From JANRJY01 sp033763735 (lineage in GTDB: Bacteria; Bacteroidota; Bacteroidia; Cytophagales; UBA9547), in assembly GCA_033763735.1 (NCBI GenBank), contig JANRJY010000117.1, forward strand, positions 1 to 19,540: 19,540 bases of DNA. Direction: 5' to 3'. Within the stretch, counting starts at the first letter, position 1, and each line of letters begins with the position of its first letter. Positions 8,411-15,780 of the stretch are shown one piece after another. Position numbers and translations under genes: made by a program. The notes under the pieces were generated by a model. That model saw only the letters and a program-made list of their open reading frames with translations, ran no database searches and was not told where the DNA came from.

Positions 8411-8429
8411 GTCATAAATTATTTGTGAC
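8411..8429. promoter_or_regulatory. Near-perfect 19-base dyad, operator-like
   Basis: The arms GTCATAAAT (8411-8419) and ATTTGTGAC (8421-8429) match at 8 of 9 positions around a single central base. The one-base centre makes a hairpin unlikely and favours a dimeric DNA-binding protein. It lies in the 77-base gap between the SulP and DUF3817 genes, ending 14 bases before the DUF3817 ATG. The regulator is unknown. Confidence 0.4.
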
Positions 8430-8443
8430 TAAAATGTTTTTTT

Positions 8444-8740
8444 ATGGAATTACTCAAAACAGAAATAGGACGGTTACGCATATTGGCGTTTGTAGAAGGA
8501 GTTTCTTTTTTGATAATACTTTTTGTAACCATGCCTTTGAAATACTTAATGAATATGCCGGAACCCAATAAAATATTTGGAATGTCGCACGGTGTGTTGT
8601 TTGTCCTTTATGTGATAATGGTGTTAAAAATTAAGTTGGAGGAAAATTGGACAAATAAAAAAATGGGTTTAGCATTGCTGGCATCCATAGTTCCATTTGG
8701 TACGTTTTGGGCTGATGTTAAGCTTTTTAGAACTAACTAG
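8444..8740 (+). CDS. DUF3817-family membrane protein
   Basis: 98 residues with three hydrophobic helices (about 10-33, 48-63 and 73-92). It shows the DUF3817 pattern: LRILAFVEGVSFLIIL at the start, then MPLKY, then GMSHGVLFVLYV, with a short C-terminal tail. The family is a small inner-membrane protein of unknown biochemical role; some members are encoded next to transporters. The ATG at 8444 follows a dyad at 8411-8429. The next gene starts 17 bases downstream, so co-transcription is likely. Confidence 0.85.
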   Translation: MELLKTEIGRLRILAFVEGVSFLIILFVTMPLKYLMNMPEPNKIFGMSHGVLFVLYVIMVLKIKLEENWTNKKMGLALLASIVPFGTFWADVKLFRTN

Positions 8741-8757
8741 TATTTCGTTATAACCAA

Positions 8758-9447
8758 TTGAAAAAGCTAGTATTTTCAATAATGTTTTTATTTTTTTTTG
8801 AAATAGATGCCCAACGTGCCAGAGACCCTTGGGTTTTCCGGTCCGTCATGGATGGCACCCCTCGAGCGATTACATTTGCACTAAATTACAATCTTTGGGC
8901 TGCGTACAACACTGAAAATTGCCGCCTTTTCAAATTATGGAACGGAGGTGTTAGTTTCAGAGGTGAGGTATATACCGGAGAAAAAGTATTGCAACCCGTG
9001 GCAGTGGGTGATACCTATTATGATAATAAAGACACAACTTTACCCTTTTATACACTTCAAAATGGCGATTGGATAATGGCAAAAAGATGTAAGTTTCTCA
9101 AATACACCATTTTGAATAACAAATCTACCATGTATTATTTAATCACTGATATTAATGGTAATGAATATGAGATAAGTGAATCACCTGAATATACATCGAA
9201 TCAATTGAATGAAATAGGATTTTCGCGGACCTGGTATGTTAATGGTCCTAATAAGAATGTAACTATTGGTGCAAAAATTTCTCTCATTCAAATGAATGCA
9301 TTCAAAAGTTATTTTGCCACTTCCGAAGTATTTTTACTGCAAAAAACAGAAAGTTATATTAAAGGGAATACTATTTATTCCGCAGAGGCTATTATGCCAT
9401 TAGTTTTTGATAGGAAAAACGAGCTTATAAATTATTTTAAAAAGTAA
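8758..9447 (+). CDS. Exported protein of unknown function, possible split N-terminal domain of a cytochrome-type protein
   Basis: 229 residues from a TTG start at 8758. The N terminus KKLVFSIMFLFFFEIDAQ is a convincing signal peptide. The next in-frame ATG (8782) would destroy its charged n-region, which supports TTG. The mature part carries RDPWVFRSVMDGTPRAITFAL, YNLWAAYNTENCRLFKLWNGGVSFRGEVYT and a QPVAVGDTYY segment. I recall similar segments at the N terminus of large Bacteroidota multidomain cytochrome c proteins; that link is from memory and unverified. There is no haem motif. It ends with TAA directly followed by the TTG start of the next gene, with no spacer, so the two products are probably made together in the periplasm. 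Confidence 0.7.
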   Translation: MKKLVFSIMFLFFFEIDAQRARDPWVFRSVMDGTPRAITFALNYNLWAAYNTENCRLFKLWNGGVSFRGEVYTGEKVLQPVAVGDTYYDNKDTTLPFYTLQNGDWIMAKRCKFLKYTILNNKSTMYYLITDINGNEYEISESPEYTSNQLNEIGFSRTWYVNGPNKNVTIGAKISLIQMNAFKSYFATSEVFLLQKTESYIKGNTIYSAEAIMPLVFDRKNELINYFKK

Positions 9448-11181
9448 TTGAGACATATCATCATTGTATTTCTGATTTTTTCAATTACAATAAATTATGC
9501 ACAAACATTAGTTGGCGATGACCAATATTCTAATAAAATTCATCCCAGTTACAATTTGTACCAAATTCACAAAAACAATGTAGGTTTCAAAGTAGGAGGC
9601 ATTGATTTCGCTCCTGATGGACGAATGTTTGTTTGTACGTGGGATTCGCTGGGTGCTATTTATGAATTTACAAATGTCTCCACAGGTGATACCAATCAAA
9701 TAAAAGTTACGAAAGTAGCTTCCGGTTTGTGCGAACCTTTAGGGATTAAGTGGTTAAATAATTCACTTTATTTATTTCAACGTCCTGAATTAACAAAACT
9801 AACTGATTCGAATAACGATGGCTTCATGGATACTTATCAAACCATTGCTGCTTCCTTTGGGTTCAATGGCAACTATCATGAATTTTGTTTTGGTTTGCTT
9901 TATCGCGAAGGTTGGTTTTATGGTTCTCTATCAACTCAAAGAAGAGTAAAGTACCCACACAAACCGGATAGAGGAAGTATCTTAAGGATGGATACATTAG
10001 GCAATATTGAATATTTGGCAAATGGTTTTCGTACACCCAATGGACTTTGTTTTGGGCCTGATAGTTTACTGTATGTAACTGATAATGAAGGTGAATGGCT
10101 GCCGAGTAGTAAACTGAATGTAGTCAAAAAAGGTGCTTTTTATGGATTTAGAAATGTAGATTTGGATAAAACTCTGGATTTAGTTCCCGAGCCACCTGTT
10201 GTATGGATGCCACAAAACGAGATTGCCAATTCGCCAAGTCAACCTTTAATTATGCAAGATGGGCCTTATAAAAATCAATTAATAGTAGGAGATGTAACTT
10301 ATGGAGGTATAAAACGAATATTTATTGAAAAAGTTGATACGGTGCATCAAGGATGCATTTTCCCATTTACACAAGGACTTGAAGGAGGCATCAATCGAAT
10401 GGCTTGGGGACCAGATGGGGGATTGTATGTAGGCGCTGTAGGTTCCGTAGGCAACTGGGGACAGGCAGCACCCAAAAAAAGACATGGATTGGAAAAGTTA
10501 AAGTATAATAATAAAAGTACTTTCGAAATGTTGGCAATCAGAGTTACAAAGGAAGGATTTGAAATTGAATTTACAGAACCATTGGCTACAAATATTATCC
10601 CTAAAGCAACCGATTTTCTAATGAAGCATTGGCGATATGTCCCCAACGAACGCTACGGAGGACCTAAAATTGACGAAGAAAATCTACTATGTCAATCCAC
10701 AATTATTAATGAAAAAAGAACTAAAATTAATCTTAAAATCAATGGATTAAAACAAGGAACGGTGGTGTATTTCGAAATTCCAAAATACTTAAAAAGTAAG
10801 TCAGGTTCATCGTTATGGTCCCAAAAGGCATGGTATACTTTAAACAAATTGCCAAAAGGCTACAAATTATTAAAAACAGCAAAAACTACACCTGTCAAAC
10901 CAATTAAAGAAAACAAGCCAATAGATATAAGCAAAGGAAAGTCAATAATAAACAAAAATGGATGCATGACTTGTCATAGCATTGAGCAAAAAATTATAGG
11001 CCCTTCGTTCAAAAATGTGGCTTCAAAGTATCCAAACAATGCAAAATCAATTAATTATCTGATAAAAAAAATAAAAAATGGAGGCAAGGGTGTGTGGGGT
11101 GAAGAAGAAATGTCGGCACAAAGTCAGCTTACAGCTCAAGAGCTTGAAGTGGTTGTCAAATATATTTTAAGTTTGAAATAG
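9448..11181 (+). CDS. Exported beta-propeller-like protein with C-terminal cytochrome c domain
   Basis: 577 residues from a TTG start immediately after the preceding stop codon. A signal peptide (about 1-19, MRHIIIVFLIFSITINYAQ) supports that start. Residues about 45-350 show propeller-like repeats such as GIDFAPDGRMFV, PNGLCFGPDSLLYVTDN and NRMAWGPDGGLYVGAVGS, as in the PQQ-dependent sugar dehydrogenase / NHL-like fold. An EF-hand-like DSNNDG lies at 120-125. After a linker comes a class I cytochrome c domain (about 493-577): CMTCH with Cys506, Cys509 and haem ligand His510, GPSF after it, and the likely axial Met555. It should bind haem c in the periplasm and carry electrons from an oxidation, or in an assembly with the upstream protein. 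A PQQ cofactor or the substrate cannot be shown from the sequence. Confidence 0.82.
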   Translation: MRHIIIVFLIFSITINYAQTLVGDDQYSNKIHPSYNLYQIHKNNVGFKVGGIDFAPDGRMFVCTWDSLGAIYEFTNVSTGDTNQIKVTKVASGLCEPLGIKWLNNSLYLFQRPELTKLTDSNNDGFMDTYQTIAASFGFNGNYHEFCFGLLYREGWFYGSLSTQRRVKYPHKPDRGSILRMDTLGNIEYLANGFRTPNGLCFGPDSLLYVTDNEGEWLPSSKLNVVKKGAFYGFRNVDLDKTLDLVPEPPVVWMPQNEIANSPSQPLIMQDGPYKNQLIVGDVTYGGIKRIFIEKVDTVHQGCIFPFTQGLEGGINRMAWGPDGGLYVGAVGSVGNWGQAAPKKRHGLEKLKYNNKSTFEMLAIRVTKEGFEIEFTEPLATNIIPKATDFLMKHWRYVPNERYGGPKIDEENLLCQSTIINEKRTKINLKINGLKQGTVVYFEIPKYLKSKSGSSLWSQKAWYTLNKLPKGYKLLKTAKTTPVKPIKENKPIDISKGKSIINKNGCMTCHSIEQKIIGPSFKNVASKYPNNAKSINYLIKKIKNGGKGVWGEEEMSAQSQLTAQELEVVVKYILSLK

Positions 11182-11322
11182 ATATTAATTCATTTATTAT
11201 TAAAAGCCTTTTGAAGTTGTGAAAATGGGGTGACTTGGCATATCAAAAGATTAGTTTAAGTTAATTTATAATTTTTAAATCAATTTTTTCAACGTTTTTG
11301 TATTTTACAAAAAAAAGCAACT

Positions 11323-11931
11323 GTGTATTGGTACAATCAGGATATTGAATGGCTTCATCAACAAGATGTAGTTCGCAACAAACGAAAGAATATTGTATTC
11401 TACGGTAGTTCCACATTCACACTTTGGAAAAATATGAAAGACGATTTTTCAAAGTTCAATGCCATTAATATGGGTTTTGGAGGAGCTACTTTGGCTGCTT
11501 GTGCCTGGTTTTATTCTAAAATTATACCGAGATTACATCCCGATGCAATATTTGTGTATGCAGGTGACAATGACTTAGGGGATGGTCGTACACCAGAGGA
11601 AGTGGTGTTGTTTTATTATCAACTGGTTGCTGAAATACAAAAACATCATGACAAAATTCCGGTTTGCTTTATTTCCATTAAACTTAGCCCTAGTCGTGAG
11701 CACTTAAGGGGTAGTATAGAATATGCAAATAAATGTATTAGAGAATATATTGAAAGCGAGCCGCCAAAACACAACTTATATTATATTGATGTCTTTGATA
11801 AAATGTTAGACATGACAAATAAAATTCGAAATGAACTTTTTGAATTAGATGGATTGCATTTATCTCGATTGGGATATGAATTGTGGATTGAAGAAATAAA
11901 CAAAAAATACACAGAAATTTTTAATAATTAA
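11323..11931 (+). CDS. SGNH/GDSL-family hydrolase, probably cytoplasmic
   Basis: 202 residues from a GTG start; the upstream frame closes at 11269-11271 with no ATG, TTG or GTG between. SGNH blocks are visible. Block I is YGSSTFTLW with the likely nucleophile Ser30. Block II is NMGFGGA with Gly53/54 near the oxyanion hole. Block III is AGDNDLGDG with Asn83. Block V is DGLHLS with Asp176 and His179. The family hydrolyses esters (lipids, acylated sugars, acyl-CoA-type substrates); the substrate here is unknown. No signal peptide is seen, so cytoplasmic action is likely. The next gene, 51 bases on, encodes a second serine hydrolase, so the two may act together. Confidence 0.85.
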   Translation: MYWYNQDIEWLHQQDVVRNKRKNIVFYGSSTFTLWKNMKDDFSKFNAINMGFGGATLAACAWFYSKIIPRLHPDAIFVYAGDNDLGDGRTPEEVVLFYYQLVAEIQKHHDKIPVCFISIKLSPSREHLRGSIEYANKCIREYIESEPPKHNLYYIDVFDKMLDMTNKIRNELFELDGLHLSRLGYELWIEEINKKYTEIFNN

Positions 11932-11982
11932 CAATAGGGTAATTTCACAATTGTAATATTATGCTTTAGGCAAGTTTTTTTA

Positions 11983-12711
11983 ATGAATAGAGAATATATA
12001 AAATGGCATAGCTCAACATTACAGCGCGACATGGAAATGCTTGTATTTGGAGATTCAGGTGCAAGGATAATATTTTTCCCAACTCGTAAAGCGCGATTTT
12101 TTGATTATGAAAATTGGGGTGTAATGGATGCATTACGAGAAAAGGTTGAAAAAAGACTTATTCAAGTTTATTGTGTAGATAGTATTGATTGTGAAAGCTT
12201 TTACAACACTTTGGCGTCTCCCGCTGAAAGAATTATGCGACATATTCAATACGAACAATATATTTTAAATGAAGTAATACCATTTTCATTAAGCAAAAAC
12301 TCAAATTCTTTTTTAATATCTGCAGGATGTAGCTTAGGAGCTTACCATGCAATAAATATTGCATTGCGACACCCTAAGTTTTTTGGTAAAGTTGTTGGAA
12401 TGAGTGGTAGGTACGATCTGACACAAGCTATGGGCGTATTCAAAGATTTATTTCAGGGATATGTTGATGAAAATGTGTATTTCAACATGCCCAACCGATA
12501 TATGCAAGGTTTGAATGATGAAAAATATTTGAACGAAATCCGAAGACTCAGTATTACTATAGCAGTTGGCGAAGAAGATGCATTTTTAAATGATAACAAA
12601 TTTTTTCACAAAGTGCTCAATGACAAGCTCATAACCAACAACTTAGCTATTTGGAGTAAAGAATCACACAATCCTATCGAATGGCGTCAAATGGTGCAGT
12701 TATACTTTTAA
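11983..12711 (+). CDS. Esterase-D-like alpha/beta hydrolase
   Basis: 242 residues without a signal peptide. The pattern fits the putative esterase (PF00756-type) family: an N-terminal MEMLVFGDSGARIIFFPT strand region, then the nucleophile elbow GCSLGA with Ser117. The acid is probably Asp199 in VGEEDAF, and the base is His229 in SHNPIEW, the usual histidine-plus-tryptophan ending. All three triad residues are present, so an active serine hydrolase is expected. The ATG at 11983 precedes a natural first strand. The gene lies 51 bases after the SGNH hydrolase on the same strand and converges on the glycosyltransferase gene across a 37-base gap with no visible hairpin. Confidence 0.82.
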   Translation: MNREYIKWHSSTLQRDMEMLVFGDSGARIIFFPTRKARFFDYENWGVMDALREKVEKRLIQVYCVDSIDCESFYNTLASPAERIMRHIQYEQYILNEVIPFSLSKNSNSFLISAGCSLGAYHAINIALRHPKFFGKVVGMSGRYDLTQAMGVFKDLFQGYVDENVYFNMPNRYMQGLNDEKYLNEIRRLSITIAVGEEDAFLNDNKFFHKVLNDKLITNNLAIWSKESHNPIEWRQMVQLYF

Positions 12712-12748
12712 TATAAAGCATTGGGAGTTACTAAAAGATTAAATTATC

Positions 12749-13711
12749 TCAACTTAACCCTATCTTTTCGGCAATAAGGTATTCGTGTTGCTTTTTGTTG
12801 GATGAAACATTAATCATTTCGCCCAAATATCCCGCAAGGAAAAACTGTATGCCAACTATCAGTGCTACCAATGCCAGAAAAAATAAAGGTTGCTGAGTTA
12901 CATCTCTCACCTTGAGGTGGTTATAAATTTGATACTGCTTTTCAAAAAGAACCCAAATAGTAATAGTTATACCTGTCAAAAAAGATATGAGACCCATGCC
13001 TCCAAAAAAATGCATGGGTTTGCGCCTGAATCGCGTTACAAATGATATGGAAAGCAAATCCAGGAACCCATTCAGAAATCTTTCCCAACCAAACTTAGTA
13101 GTTCCATACTTACGTGCCCGATGTTGTACTACTTTTTCTCCAATTCTACTGAAACCGCTCCACTTGGCAATTACAGGAATATATCGGTGCATTTCTCCGT
13201 ATATTTCAATGCTCTTTACTACTTTGAGTCGATATGCTTTAAGCCCGCAATTAAAATCATGCAGTTGTATGCCTGACATATAACGAGTTACGCCATTAAA
13301 TAATTTAGTAGGAATGGTTTTACTTAATGGGTCAAAGCGTTTTTGTTTCCAACCTGATACGAGGTCAAAGTGTTCATTCTTAATCATGTGGAATAACTCC
13401 GGAATTTCATCAGGGCTATCTTGCAAGTCGGCATCCATTGTAATTACGACTTGACCACTACAAGCTTGAAAACCTTCATTTAAAGCGGCAGATTTTCCGT
13501 AATTTCGGTTAAAACGTATCGCTTTTATTTGTGGGTATTTGGGATATAATTTTTCAATAGCACTCCAGGAGTTATCTGTGCTTCCATCATCGACTAAAAT
13601 AATTTCATATAGAAATTTGTGCTCATGCATTACTTTATGAATCCACTCAACCAATTCGGGAATAGATTCTTCTTCATTAAAAAGTGGAATTATTACGGAT
13701 ATATCGGTCAT
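12749..13711 (-). CDS. Family 2 glycosyltransferase, GtrB/dolichol-phosphate-mannose-synthase type, with two C-terminal membrane helices
   Basis: 320 residues. The GT-A fold is clear: VSIIPLFNEEE-like opening (ISVIIPLFNEEES), VDDGSTD with Asp41-Asp42 for UDP- or GDP-sugar binding, and DADLQDSPDEI with the metal-binding Asp93/Asp95. It continues with HDFNCGLKAYR (151-161), RYIPV and a final RxRKYGTTKFG. Two hydrophobic helices (about 234-257 and 276-298) anchor it to the inner membrane. Members transfer a sugar from a nucleotide donor to polyprenyl phosphate on the cytoplasmic face; donor and product are inferred, not shown. The gene is last in the minus-strand operon: its ATG overlaps the DUF4199 stop by one base (TAATG). 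Confidence 0.92.
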   Translation of the reverse strand: MTDISVIIPLFNEEESIPELVEWIHKVMHEHKFLYEIILVDDGSTDNSWSAIEKLYPKYPQIKAIRFNRNYGKSAALNEGFQACSGQVVITMDADLQDSPDEIPELFHMIKNEHFDLVSGWKQKRFDPLSKTIPTKLFNGVTRYMSGIQLHDFNCGLKAYRLKVVKSIEIYGEMHRYIPVIAKWSGFSRIGEKVVQHRARKYGTTKFGWERFLNGFLDLLSISFVTRFRRKPMHFFGGMGLISFLTGITITIWVLFEKQYQIYNHLKVRDVTQQPLFFLALVALIVGIQFFLAGYLGEMINVSSNKKQHEYLIAEKIGLS

Positions 13712-14238
13712 TATACTTTAGATCGCCTCAAAACTAATGAAACTAAAATAGAAAACATGGTGCCTCTAATAATTTTCCAGATAAAATCATCCAGTGCAAG
13801 TGAAAAAGCGCTTACTTCGTCTACTCCTTTAAGGTTGCCTTTATACATTTCTTCTGAAGAGCGATTAATTAATTCGGTTTTGTTCACTTCCATGTATCTA
13901 CGAAGTGTTTGTACATGTTCCGTTATCATTTGAGGCTGAATGTAATTCGAAAAAATGAATATGCCTACTCCGGCAATTAAAGCGGTAACCAAAGCGACTA
14001 ACATTCCAATTATGATACCTTCACCAAACGACAATAGACCTTCCTTTTGTTTATCTCTGTAATGTTTAATCGCAAAATAAGCGGCAACTGCTTGAAGCAA
14101 AATCGATAATTTTTGTTGGAAACTATAAAAAGCATTTGCTCCTGAATAATATACGCCTATAAACCAAACAAATGCCGCTAATCCGGTAATGGTTCCATAT
14201 ATTAATGATGTAGACAAATAGGGTTTTAAAGGAGACAT
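13711..14238 (-). CDS. DUF4199-family membrane protein
   Basis: 175 residues with about four hydrophobic helices (roughly 10-29, 41-57, 73-96 and 150-168). A YRDKQKEGLLSFGEG segment after helix 2 and a hydrophilic loop at about 105-145 are typical of DUF4199. The family is found mostly in Bacteroidota, often beside a family 2 glycosyltransferase, and has no known biochemical role. The start at 14238 leaves 6 bases after the upstream gene's stop, and the stop overlaps the glycosyltransferase start by one base. This places it within a translationally coupled operon. Confidence 0.8.
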   Translation of the reverse strand: MSPLKPYLSTSLIYGTITGLAAFVWFIGVYYSGANAFYSFQQKLSILLQAVAAYFAIKHYRDKQKEGLLSFGEGIIIGMLVALVTALIAGVGIFIFSNYIQPQMITEHVQTLRRYMEVNKTELINRSSEEMYKGNLKGVDEVSAFSLALDDFIWKIIRGTMFSILVSLVLRRSKV

Positions 14239-14244
14239 TAAATT

Positions 14245-15780
14245 TTAGGGTAGTTTATAAAGAAAGTATTTGGAATTGTGGCAAACTAACTGATTATCGG
14301 CCAGCAAAGGTTTGTAAAGGACACAATAAGTATTACTATTTTTAGATAATAATTTTGAATTCGTCTGAACAAAATTATGGTAAAAATTATTTGAATTATA
14401 CACATACGAAGTATTTCGACCAATATTAACAGTGTGAGGCAAATTGTACAACATTTGTATGCGAGAGTACCACAATTTTATATCACATTTATCTCTAACT
14501 ATTCTTGGAAATTCTACCCATGACGATCGTAGTGCATAATATTTTATTGCGGTCATATCAATTGGATGAATGATGATAGCATCGATAGGGGTATGTTTCC
14601 CAATTTGAATAGCAAAAGAAATTTCGTCATTGATATTCTTGTATTGACTGAAGGGAAAGTGGTAAGGATTGTTCATGACTTTGTTAGAATTTAAAAATAC
14701 ATCTACTAAAATTATGAAAGACAAAAATAGCAAAGTGAGGTATCTGTTAAATTTGATTTTAAAAAAATAGGGTTGTAAGAACTTAATTATCAATGGGAAA
14801 GCTATTATTTTAATCCAAATATTTGATCTAAACCACCAAGAACTGATTAAGTAATAGTTGTTTGAATAAAACCCGTACAAGTATAGTATTACCCCTATTA
14901 AATAAATGGTCATAATAATGAAAAGGTACCTTTCTGATTTCAAGGATATTATCATTCCTGCTATTAAACTTGGAACCAAGAGTACATAACCCTTTTTTGA
15001 AAATAAAGATGGGTCAAAGTGGATGTCAAGATAATATTTGTAAGTATAGTTAATAAACTCAATGTCAGATAATTGACATATTTTATTATTTTGAAAATTT
15101 ATAATTAGTAATATCCAAATCCCAGCTGTGAGTACGTATAAAAGTAGGTGTAAATATTCTGAAAAAATAATTTTTTTGTCTATTAATTGGTTAAGAAAAT
15201 ATCCACCATAAATCAGCGAGAACGCTTGAAAGCCTACTATCGGATGGAAAAAGGAGGCACAGATCAAAAGGATAGTTGAAAGGAAGTTTACACCTTTTAT
15301 CAGAATAAAATAAAAACTCCAAATTGCTAAACAAGTGGCAATTGAAGCCCCCTGAAAGCTGTTATGGTGAATAGTAATAGCCCCGATTTCTATATCACCT
15401 ATAGGAAATAATGTCAGAATCAATAAGCAATATGCAATGAATTGACTATTAATTATATATTGATAAATATGATACAATCCTTTGATTACTAAAAAAGTGT
15501 TGATTAAAAATAATATCCAAAAACACCACTCTGGGTTTATAAAAGTTGGATAAAAGAAATACATGAAGAAAGTTCTTTCATTCACATACATTTGATTCAT
15601 CGAATTAACAAATAAGTCGTGACGATACAAGTTTGAATTATGAAGTTTGAGAATAAATGGGATAAATTCGGCAGAATCGCCTGTGCCAAATTCGTAACCA
15701 AATCTGGCTATTAAAAAAACAGTTAATATCACAAAAAATGAATTTGTGGATTTCAGTAAATCAAGAAGTTTAAAATGCAT
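14245..15780 (-). CDS. Polytopic GT-C-like membrane protein, family unassigned
   Basis: About 511 residues from the ATG at 15780, which overlaps the dihydroorotase-like gene by 11 bases; an in-frame ATG at 15798 would add six residues. About nine to ten membrane helices run to residue 365, followed by a soluble C-terminal part of about 140 residues. The first loop carries GTGDSAEFIPFI and YRHDLF, the kind of acidic first loop seen in GT-C glycosyltransferases. An HHN motif and FFHPIVGFQ follow later. The C-terminal pattern IIIHPIDMTAIKYYALRSSW then KLWYSR reminds me of DUF6798-type membrane proteins; this is recall and not certain. A lipid-linked sugar transferase is plausible given the adjacent glycosyltransferase. 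It is markedly rich in Ile, Tyr, Asn and Phe. Confidence 0.6.
   Translation of the reverse strand: MHFKLLDLLKSTNSFFVILTVFLIARFGYEFGTGDSAEFIPFILKLHNSNLYRHDLFVNSMNQMYVNERTFFMYFFYPTFINPEWCFWILFLINTFLVIKGLYHIYQYIINSQFIAYCLLILTLFPIGDIEIGAITIHHNSFQGASIATCLAIWSFYFILIKGVNFLSTILLICASFFHPIVGFQAFSLIYGGYFLNQLIDKKIIFSEYLHLLLYVLTAGIWILLIINFQNNKICQLSDIEFINYTYKYYLDIHFDPSLFSKKGYVLLVPSLIAGMIISLKSERYLFIIMTIYLIGVILYLYGFYSNNYYLISSWWFRSNIWIKIIAFPLIIKFLQPYFFKIKFNRYLTLLFLSFIILVDVFLNSNKVMNNPYHFPFSQYKNINDEISFAIQIGKHTPIDAIIIHPIDMTAIKYYALRSSWVEFPRIVRDKCDIKLWYSRIQMLYNLPHTVNIGRNTSYVYNSNNFYHNFVQTNSKLLSKNSNTYCVLYKPLLADNQLVCHNSKYFLYKLP

Noticed and set aside
11182..11322. Terminator after the cytochrome gene (AAAAGCCTTTT)
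   Set aside because: The potential stem is only four to five weak pairs with no room for a proper loop.
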